From an uncultured Clostridia bacterium (GTDB taxonomy: Bacteria; Bacillota; Clostridia; Christensenellales; UBA1242), in NCBI GenBank assembly GCA_944381215.1, contig CALWKF010000014.1:1-34670 (forward strand): a stretch of DNA of 34,670 nucleotides, written 5' to 3'. The notes beneath the pieces were generated by a model that had not been told where the DNA came from, searched no databases, and saw only the letters and a list, made by a program, of their open reading frames with translations. Within the stretch, counting starts at the first letter, position 1. The number at the start of each line of letters is the position of its first letter. This document shows, in pieces, positions 1-9,200 of the stretch. Both the position numbers and the translations under genes were made by a program.

Positions 1-1248
1 ACACTAAACTACGGCTATCCGTACCTAAATACTCTATACAATATTGACTTCTCAACGGGGTCAGGCTCAGTTGAATCTCCATTTGAGATTCGCGAAGCTT
101 CCGAGTTTACAAAAATCACTCAATCTACAGCATCAGGTAGGCACTACATTCTAATTCGCGATGTAATGATTTCCGAGTCCGCAATTTCCTCGACCTCTTC
201 GGGTTCCGTTAGCGCATCCTCTGTATCAGGTAACGGAAATGTCGTGCTAGTAGAAAGCTTACCAAATCCGACATCTAGCGGTGGCACCTTGCGTGTAGGT
301 TTGTTTGGTACAATCTCAGCAAACACCACAATTTCCAGTCTCGCAGTCGTAATTAACGACAGCCAAGTTACTAACATCGACACCCAAATCTACTTTGGTG
401 GACTCGCTAGCGAGAATAGGGGTACGATTACCGATTGCGCTGTTGAGTCTTTGGGAAGCGTTGAATTCAGCTCGCTACCTAACTCGCGTATCGGTGGCCT
501 TGTTGGTGTCAACTCTGGCGCGATTAGAAATAGCTGGGCGAATGTAAATATCATCGCAAACGACGGCTACATCGGTGGCCTTGTGGGTCTGCTTGGTACC
601 AGCCAAAGTGCTAGCAGTCGCAGTACCGCAAGCATTCTAAATAGCTTCGCAACTGGCAACCTCACCATTACTCAAAACACGCAAAACAGCCGTTACACTG
701 ACACATCAGTCGGTGGCCTCGTGGGTTTGAGTAACGCAGAGATTGAAAATGGCCACAGCATTGAAAACTGCTACGCATATAGTAACAGAATTCTAGTTGC
801 TAGCCCTAACTCAAACGTCGGCGCGCTAATAGGTAATGCAGTAAGACTTAACACAATTAGAACCTATGCCTACGTATACACCCCAGGCGCAAACGACACA
901 ACCACCTTCGGCCGTGGAAATTACGCCGATATGGGTATGATTGGTAACACCTTAGAGGGCGCATTTGACAGCACCAGTATCGTTGCCGTATGGCGTGGTG
1001 AGAACGACGGCGAGCGCATGACTTCAATTAGCACTGATGTATCAAACGTGTTGCCAATCAGCACACTAAGGTCCACCGATATTGGAAACGGATGCTATGT
1101 TGACTGGCGTACGTCCATTTGGACTAGAAACCGCAGTGTCAGCGGTACCACAATATTTGCACTATACCTCGATAACGTTACTCCAGTAGACAAGCAAGAG
1201 CGCAATGGCACAATTCTAACTCACCAAAGCATCTTTGAATACTACTAA
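1..1248 (+). CDS. Secreted/surface protein with GLUG-like repeats, 3' part only
   Basis: The frame is open from the left edge to the TAA at 1246-1248, so about 415 codons are visible and the true start lies outside; the ATG at 166 is internal. The visible part is rich in Ser, Thr, Asn and Gly and contains repeated segments of the type GGLVG followed by a short spacer and an N-S or E-N pair (GGLASENRGTITD, GGLVGVNSGAIRNS, GGLVGLLGTS, GGLVGLSNAEIENG). This is the pattern of the GLUG motif found in bacterial surface adhesins and IgA-peptidase-like proteins. No C-terminal membrane anchor or LPXTG motif is visible; it ends in a polar stretch, so anchoring would have to be N-terminal or absent. An extracellular adhesive role is inferred from the repeats only. 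Confidence 0.75.
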   Translation, partial: TLNYGYPYLNTLYNIDFSTGSGSVESPFEIREASEFTKITQSTASGRHYILIRDVMISESAISSTSSGSVSASSVSGNGNVVLVESLPNPTSSGGTLRVGLFGTISANTTISSLAVVINDSQVTNIDTQIYFGGLASENRGTITDCAVESLGSVEFSSLPNSRIGGLVGVNSGAIRNSWANVNIIANDGYIGGLVGLLGTSQSASSRSTASILNSFATGNLTITQNTQNSRYTDTSVGGLVGLSNAEIENGHSIENCYAYSNRILVASPNSNVGALIGNAVRLNTIRTYAYVYTPGANDTTTFGRGNYADMGMIGNTLEGAFDSTSIVAVWRGENDGERMTSISTDVSNVLPISTLRSTDIGNGCYVDWRTSIWTRNRSVSGTTIFALYLDNVTPVDKQERNGTILTHQSIFEYY

Positions 1249-1365
1249 ACTAAAAAATTTCTAATATTAAACAAACTGCTAAAATAATTGCTATTAAAAC
1301 TACAAAAACATTGCTATAAAATAATCTACAAAAAATAAATGCTAATAAACCACCTTAGCAAAAAA

Positions 1366-1408
1366 TAGAATATACCAAATAAATGGTATATTCTATTTAT
1401 TTTTATTT
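1366..1408. terminator. Bidirectional intrinsic terminator between convergent genes
   Basis: A 12-bp perfect stem (TAGAATATACCA at 1366-1377 with its complement at 1384-1395) encloses a 6-base loop. A T-rich tract follows on the plus strand, and an A6 run precedes it, which gives a T6 on the minus strand. It lies between the plus gene ending at 1248 and the minus gene ending at 1530 and can serve both. Confidence 0.8.
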
Positions 1409-1529
1409 AAAAAATTTGAGTAATCTTAATTATATATGATTTTATGTTAATTAATATAATTTTGTGTGGTCGTAAATTATTTAAATCACCAAAATCTAAA
1501 AAGTGTACAACTGATGCTGTTTAATTAAA

Positions 1530-2777
1530 TTAAATTTCACGCACAATGTCGGCATAAGTGTTGTTTTTGTCGTAAAATTCTGCCTTTCCAGTGCGGTAGT
1601 CTTCTTTAATTAGATTAATGTGGCAGTTTACTATGTTGTCAATCTCGTCTAAATTCTCATTAAACTGGGGAAGGAAGGAATCAGTGTACGCAGTCGAGAT
1701 AATAGTCAGGCTACCATTGTCAGTAAACTTACTATTTCCCAGCATCCGCTTTAATTGCTTTATAATTTCGACACTGTGCTCCTTTTCGCTCTTGTCCTTT
1801 TCGGTTATTAGATTACGAATGTTTAACATCAAACTCGTTATGTCATCAATAATAAATACCACATTTTTGCCGAGTTCACACAGCCTTTTTGCGCGCTCAA
1901 GGGCGATTTCGTATAGGAAACTAATGTCTCGTGGCTCCACATCAAAGGCGGTAAACAAATATTCACACGAATTTAGAGTAATTTTATCCTCTGGTCGCTT
2001 TGCCACGGCAAAATATACGACGGCATATCTACTTTCCAAATCTTTTGCAATACTACTAGCAAGGTACGTCTGCCCGCTAGCATTAGGCCCCTTAATTAGT
2101 ACACGCTGACCAAGTCTAATAGGGCACACTTTGTTTAAAAAATCGAGTTGAGGCAGGGTAAATTCAATTACATCTCCAAGGGCCTTTGGCGTCATCTCGG
2201 AAAAAACGCCCCCTAATTCTGTTTTGTTATCGATTTTTTGGCCATTGATTGCTAAAACATTCGAAACCTTTGGCCCGTCTTTTTCAAATTCTAATTTACA
2301 TGTAATTTTGTCGCCTACACGCAAACTGTCTAAAAAATCAAAGGTGTCGGGGATAATAGCGTACTTGTCAATCGAGCAAAATTGTTGCACCTCGGGGAAA
2401 AATACCCACCTTTCACCGACATTTTTAACAAACCCTGAGTACTCCGTCTGGTCCGATTCCGCAAGCCTACTACTGCGCAGAGCAAACAGCGCGCCCGAAA
2501 TGTTGTTATTCGCACCAAAACCTTGATTCAACCCGTCATCAAAACCTACGAGTCTGTCCCAGTCTTCATCGGGTATAATCTTTTTGGCATGCGGTCTACC
2601 ACTCTTGATTTTTAGATATGGCTGGGTTCTGCCTTCGACTACATCCTTAATCGCCTCGCGCAACTTGTTTGCACGTAGGGTGGTGGGGTTTTTTACCCCG
2701 ATTTGCGCACCCACTTCACGCAGTTGGAATAGATTCAAGTTCCCAAGTTTTCTAACATCTACATTAATTGGATTCAT
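1530..2777 (-). CDS. Rho-like protein with degraded ATPase motifs
   Basis: This 415-residue protein has the full domain order of transcription termination factor Rho. A Rho_N helical domain lies at about 10-45 (LNLFQLREVGAQIGVKN). A cold-shock-like RNA-binding domain lies at about 115-182, ending in the typical RVGDKI...AINGQ. A RecA-type ATPase core starts near 195. The line-up with Rho is clear (RLGQRVLIKGPNASGQT; RAKRLCELGKNVVFIIDDIT; GSLTIISTA), but key residues are lost. The Walker A reads GPNASGQT at 230-237 where Rho has APPKAGKT, so both lysines are gone. The catalytic Glu before Arg-Pro-Glu is Lys260, and the C-terminal arginine-rich R-loop/finger region is short and diverged. Walker B Asp311 is kept. 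I infer an RNA-binding protein without normal ATPase activity, not the housekeeping Rho. The gene has its own promoter and an AGGTGA ribosome site, and no operon partner. Confidence 0.8.
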   Translation of the reverse strand: MNPINVDVRKLGNLNLFQLREVGAQIGVKNPTTLRANKLREAIKDVVEGRTQPYLKIKSGRPHAKKIIPDEDWDRLVGFDDGLNQGFGANNNISGALFALRSSRLAESDQTEYSGFVKNVGERWVFFPEVQQFCSIDKYAIIPDTFDFLDSLRVGDKITCKLEFEKDGPKVSNVLAINGQKIDNKTELGGVFSEMTPKALGDVIEFTLPQLDFLNKVCPIRLGQRVLIKGPNASGQTYLASSIAKDLESRYAVVYFAVAKRPEDKITLNSCEYLFTAFDVEPRDISFLYEIALERAKRLCELGKNVVFIIDDITSLMLNIRNLITEKDKSEKEHSVEIIKQLKRMLGNSKFTDNGSLTIISTAYTDSFLPQFNENLDEIDNIVNCHINLIKEDYRTGKAEFYDKNNTYADIVREI

Positions 2778-2805
2778 AATTCACCTTTTTTTAAATTTTC
2801 TACCT

Positions 2806-2834
2806 AGTGTAACATATTTTTTCAAAATTGTAAA
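2806..2834 (-). promoter_or_regulatory. Promoter of the Rho-like gene
   Basis: On the minus strand TTTACA (2829-2834) and TACACT (2806-2811) are separated by 17 bp, with an extended -10 TG one base before the -10 box. It lies about 30 bp upstream of the start codon. Confidence 0.6.
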
Positions 2835-3193
2835 CATTTTTTTAATATTTTTACAAAAACCTCATAAAATCGACAAAAACGCGCAAATTTCCACCAAACT
2901 TTTGCTAAAACCTCTTTAAATACAATATTTTTTCACAAATCATTCTAATTTTTTTACCATATTTTTCAAAAATAACTAAAATTTTCTTAATTTATCATAA
3001 CACTTTTATTTAAAAAACTACAATTCACTTGACCAAAAAAAGCGGTTAATACTTGTAGGGCTAATGTTTAGATGTCTTGCAATTTATAAATCAATATACC
3101 GACATCATTTTATAAATAGGAGGCCATTGAGTCAATCTCACATAAATAATAAAAACATAGATTTTTAAGATATAACCACTTATAAATTTTTTC

Positions 3194-3224
3194 TTTAAAA
3201 AAATACACCCCAAAGGGTGTATTT
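3194..3224 (-). terminator. Intrinsic terminator of the giant surface protein gene
   Basis: A 10-bp perfect stem (AAATACACCC at 3201-3210 with 3215-3224) and a 4-base loop are followed on the minus strand by a long T run. It starts 3 bases after the stop codon of the giant gene. Confidence 0.85.
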
Positions 3225-3227
3225 TGT

Positions 3228-6200
3228 TTAGCGGACTTTCATTCTGTTTCTTAGTAGTATAAAGGTGATAATTATGCCAACCACAAACACACAAGCAACT
3301 ACAATTAGAATGATTGCCACAGTATTTAGCGGAACATTGATTGTAATTCTATGACTTAGTAGAGTGCTTCCGCTTGCAGATTGAATCTGCACTACATAGA
3401 CATTCGGGTCAGTGTAGGTAAATGTCTGTGGTTCGATGTTAGAACCGTTTTCAGCATTGATTTCTAGTACAACCACGCCGTTTACAATCAGCGAACATTC
3501 GCCCACGCGCTCATAAATACTTGCAGTGTTTAAGGTGATTGTAAAGCTAGCTGTACTTGACGAGCCCCAATCGCGCGAGGTCGAGATGCTGGGCGATTCG
3601 TCGTTTATCCAGAAGCCAAATGTGTAGTCTTGACTTGGGTTGTAGCCACTGCCTGCGTATCTAACAGTTACTGTGTACCTACCAATTCCAAAGTTTTCAG
3701 TATCGATATAGAAGGAGTAAATGCTAGCATTTTCGCCACGCACCTCGTCGGTTATGTCTTGGCCAGACCTTGTAATGTTTATTACTTCATATCCAGTCAT
3801 TGCGGTAAACTCGTAACTTGTCAAGGCCTCGTTTTGCGAAAGAATTGTGAATTGATAGTTTGCAGTCAGGTCTGCTGAGGATGTACCTACAATCGAGCGA
3901 ATTGACCCGCGCATAGATACATTGTATACTCCTGGCTCGGTAAAGATGTAGTGGCCATTTGAGTCGGGGCTCAGTTGATACTCGACATTGTTTCGGGTAA
4001 TTTCTACTGCCATAGAGTCGTAACTACCGAGGTCCCCAGAGAACGTAAGCGGAATATACAGGTCCACAGGCTCGGAGTAGGTCGCATACTGAATCGGTGC
4101 AAGGTCATTTACATAGTATACCACATCATTTAGTATATTTAGAGTAAATGAGGTAAAGTTTGCGCCAAAGTACTGGTTTTGTCCCACAGCATCGTAAATG
4201 CGGATGGTGTAGATACCAGAGTCAGTCAGTAGCATATTTCCACTTGTGTACGTGCCAACCAGCACATTGTTGTACCAAAGTTCAAGGATGTAGAAGTCGC
4301 TATATACATTTGTAAACCCAGCATCCTCGCCACCAGAAGTGTCCGTGTAATTAGGTGTCCAAGCAAGCGTTGCAGTCGCAGTCTCAGTGTCGGTTACGCG
4401 GGTGTAGATGTTTAGGTGGTTTGATGACAAGGTCTCGCCATTAATCGTGAAGTTTGTAAGGGAGGAGATGTTTGATGTAGGAATACGTGTTACCGCAAAA
4501 TACGTGCTGATTACGTGGGTGGTTGACCCGGAAACATTGTATATGCGGGTATTTCCGTGCTCCTCGATTACGGAATAGGTTAGGCCCTTGTCCTCGTTAC
4601 AAACAATTTCAATATTGCGGTCCCAATCACTGTCTGCACTTAGGAATACATAGTGAGGCACACTGAATTGGACACTATTTAGGGTAAAGGTGTACGCTTG
4701 ATTTCTAGCAGTCAGTTCGACAGTGTTACCAAGTGAGTTGATTTGATAAACTCCATATACAGACACATCGTACGACCTAATCGTAAACACTTGCGAGCCG
4801 TATAGGTATAGCCCCATATCGTTATAAATGTTTACGACATACACGCCTTCCTCCGTTACAGTCGTAGGAGAAGTTATTCTAGTCTCGCGATTGTTTGGAG
4901 TAACCAGCGTTACATACGGGTTAAACAGCGCACCAGAGTCGAGCCAACTAATGACAACAGCCTTTGAAGTAACATCGTTAATTAGTGGCGAGCCCGCAGT
5001 GTCAGTTAGAGCCACATCAGGGAAGTGCGTGTAGATAATGAAGTCAAAGGCAGTCGGCGTGTCAGTGTAGTTATCTACGGAAAGGTTAACTAAGTAGTAA
5101 ATTCCCATAGGCGCGTGGAACACAATTCGAGTTACACCAATTGCCAGCGGGTCAGGAATCACGTCAAAGTAACTCGAGTCACTAGGTAGGTCGGTTACAT
5201 TGCCATTTTCATCAAGGTTTGTGTACAGAATCGTGCTGTTATCAATATCAGTTAAGGTTAGGGTAATGCGCATAGAACTCGACTGGTAGGTAAATGTCGC
5301 TTCGCCTGAAGTGTATGTGTACAGCCTGCCATTATACTCATGTGTGGTCGTGCCACTCTCAAAGGTCAGGTCACGCACTAAACTCGAATCCGTTGGGTAC
5401 GAGTACGATACCGTCCTATTAAAGTTGTCGACAAACTCGAATCGGTATACCACATTAGAGGCTAGGTTAAAGGTAAAGCCATTTTGCACCATGGAATCAT
5501 TAAAGTCATTTGGAGACATAGGTAGCGGGTTGTATAGCGAGTCACTCGTCTGTACTAGACCGTTCATGTACACTCTAAACGCCGTTAGGTAAGTCGATGG
5601 CATGTTCGAGGTGTCAGGGAGTCTAATTGTAAAGGTCGAGTCAGCATTGACAGTTATCAAACTTAAAAATGCATCTTCATTATTTACTAGCGTTATACCA
5701 GGGGTGTTGACGTAGAAGACGATATCGTTACTCGGGTCGAGCCTGTCTGAAATCGTGATTTGAATGCGACTACCAGTAGAATTAGAGTATCTTAACGCCA
5801 CGCCTTGAATAAAGGTGTTCATGTTCGCAATTATTGTGTCAATATCGCTAATCGCTGTGCCGTTAAATGTACTTAGGCGAGTTAGGGTATCATCAGGAGC
5901 GTAGTAATAGGTCTCTTGCTCCGTGCCCATAGTGTTGCGGAAGGTAAACCTAAGCCACCTGTCATTGTTCACAATCGCTTGCATACGGAAGTTTTCGCTG
6001 TTAAATACCTTCATGTCGGTGCTAGCATAGTAGGGTTCATTGTTGTATAGAACAGTCGTGCCTGATTGAATGGTGGTCGTGAAGTCAATTGTGTCGTAAC
6101 CGCCTGTATTGTGCGGAATCGTCGCAGTCATTAGGTTTTCGCTGTCAGTAACGTAAATTGTGTAGACCCTCATGTTTCCAGCACGGTCCTGTTCGATAAT

Positions 6201-9200
6201 GTCGTAGTACCCAGTCTCGTTTAGGGTAGTGCCCGCCTGCACACTTGTCGTGTACCTTGCTAAAATGTAATTCGGGTCGGCAGGGGAGAACTTGTTAATT
6301 CCGTTCTCGTAGCCAGGTTGCCCCTCAATTACGGTCTGTTGCTCAACTGAGCCGTTGTAGTCGGTGCGCGCAAAGTAGTAGTAGTTTGTCCCAGTCTCGT
6401 AAGAGTTGATGTAATCTAGGCTAAACCCGCGAGGCACTGCAAAGGCATACGATTTTAGGAAAGTTACATTTTGATTGTCGATGTTTTGAATCAGCATGTC
6501 AGTAAAGTTTGTACCATTCGTATTAAGTGAGTTAAGGTACACATCGCTCTCAATAAGGTTTACGAGATTTTGATAAGGTGCCGTGTTGTCAACGTAAATT
6601 TCTTTTGTAGTCTGGTAGTAAATGCTAGGCTGATTGCTGTTTGGAATCATGTAGTCATTGCTATCTTTTGCGATGTAGTGAATGGTAACATTGTATTCAA
6701 CATCTACAAGTTTATTTTGATACAACTCAACATTCTCATATTCTGCACGTGGCATCAAAATATAATAGGTATATACGTTGTTCTCTAAAATTTTATAGAA
6801 TTTACTGTCAGTTAGCGAGGTTGATTCCATTGCCTCGTTTAAGAGGGCATCGAGTTCCGCCTGCGTCTGCCTGTAAATAAATGTTACACCTTCCTCTTCA
6901 TCCTCGTCAGCAAGTAGCCTCTCGTACTCCTCTTCATCGCAGGTGAGTAGAATCGGGTTGCTAAACTCGTGGCTAGTCCTGCTTAAAACATTGTTATTAA
7001 GCGAGCCGTCTTCGTTATATTTAGGGTGAGTTTTATCATACGTCGTCTTGTATACCAGCACGTTGTTAAACGCAATTTGCGCAGTATAGTCATCAGTAGG
7101 GTCGGTCCAAGTTATGCGAATCTTACTTGCGCTCGTGATGTTGTTAAATGTTACATCAATATTGGTAAACGTGTTGTCGCCACCCTGGAAGTTAAACTCG
7201 GGCGATACACCAGTTAACTCGAAGGTAAATATCGTGTAATTTGGTGTTAGGTTATCAAGATACGTCAGTTTCTTGAAGTCGCTATTTGCATTTCCACTCA
7301 AAATTCCCTCGTAGTTAGCAAGGTCAAAGAGTATTACGCGGTATTTTCCTACACCCGTAAACGCGTATTTTAGGTCATCTAGCGGGTAGCAGTCGTAATC
7401 GCTGTTGCCATTTCTAAATACAGAGGAGTAGAAGGTCTGGTTAACATAGGTGTAACTTGTTCCCGAATTGTATCTAAAATACTGCACCGCTACTTGCACG
7501 CGCGAACTGTATCGGTATTTGTCGAAAATGTTATTTAAAACTGTCGCAGCATCCTCGGGCGTTGTCGTATTTTCGGGGGTGTAGTAGTATTTATCATATG
7601 TGCTATTTCCGTCGGAATTTAGCCACGTGCTCATGTCGATACCCGCAGGCAAGATGTTACTGTCAATCACCACGCGCTGAGGCTCTGCGGGGCGGTCGTA
7701 GGTGTTGAATGCCACCGTGTCTACAAAAGTATCCGTGTTTGTGGTCGTGCTAAATTGTTTGAAGGTGATACCTGAGTAGTCAGGGTAAGTGTCGCCATAT
7801 TCGCCCGCATCATAACCAAACTTTAGTCCAATGTCGGAGCCGTAGTTGGTGGTAGACGAGGGAATAATCGCGTTGCGGTCGACGTAGTAGGTATATATTC
7901 TAGTCTTCGTGTCGCCACCAGTTTCTTCATCCGTAAGTTCGTCAAACCTGTCGTTATACACGCGCTCAATTTCGTATTTCCCTGGCAGACTCGCATAACC
8001 GTTATAAGACTGGTTGTAACCCAAGTTTAACACATCCGTCTGGTAGTACGGGTTAGAATTTCCTGTAACATCGTAGATTTCGTAGTCTTCATCGTCGCTC
8101 GCGCTGTAAATTGTCTGCACAATTGGCTCATCGGAGTATGGGTAGTTTTCACTGTCCGTTGTGTAGGACAGGGTGTAGTATCTAAGAGTTATCGTCTCGA
8201 TTGCAAAGTAGTCGCTAGGCTCGGTCCAACTAAATGTTACGTACCTACGGTTTGTCGAGTACGAGTTTGCCACAACCTGTCTGTTGGTAGTCAACGGCCT
8301 ACCAGTGCTATCGTTTCCTTCCTCACGCACGTACCCGAGGGTCGACCCGTCGCTTATTGAGTTAAAGGTGTTGTAACTCTGTAACGTACCTTGCGAGCGG
8401 TCCAGGTTTACATCGACATTCAACCCGTCATTTCCGTTGCCAATGATATCCCAAACATAGATTGAGTACATAAAGGAGCCGTTTTCCAACTCATGTAGCG
8501 GGTGATTTATAACGTCTTGCACACCGTCGGGGTAGAACTGAGTCGTGTAAACATCGTTAGGCGAGTTTATATCAGGCTCATTTACTTTAATTTCACCCCA
8601 CCAGTTGTGCGCCACGCCGTAACTATCAATGTATGGCGAAATCTCCGCGTCGTTGTTATCATTCGTCATAATCTGCACGCTGTCAAGGCTCAGCATAAAG
8701 GTGTTTTGCTCACTTAATGCCGAGGTTAGCGCGTTTACAATTATGTCGTTTGCAGTGTAGGTAAAGTTATTTTGCGTCCAAGTGCACTCCGAGTCCGTTA
8801 TAAAGTCGATTACGTCGTTTATGTTACTTCCTTCGGCGTTATCTACGCGCGTGATGTCGATCGATTTGTGAGTACCCCAGTAGAAGCGCGTGTCATCCGT
8901 AATTACATTTACATACGCACTCTGTGGCGGGTCCTGTAACACTTGCGTGCGAGAGTTGTCTAGCATCGTTACAAAAATTTCCGTGTTGCCAGCCTCGTCG
9001 TATAGTAGAAGAATTGCTAACTCTGGGCTCGAAATAATTTGAGAAGAATTGAGGTCTTGCCCAATTTCAGCCTTGCGATAACTTACCGCAGGGGAGAAAC
9101 CACGCAGTTCCGCATTCGTGGGCATCAAAATCGGCTTATTCGCCGTCGACATGTTTATCATTTCGGATATGTAGTCGCTATCCAAGGTAAAGTCGCTGAT

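Larger units (their letters stand above)
2778..3227. other. AT-rich spacer, no gene seen
   Basis: The 450 bases between the divergently placed start of the Rho-like gene and the stop of the giant surface gene hold the Rho-like promoter at the left and the terminator of the giant gene at the right. The middle is very AT-rich. An AGGAGG-like box at about 3118-3123 is followed only by a 13-codon frame with poor spacing, so I do not call a gene. Confidence 0.6.
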
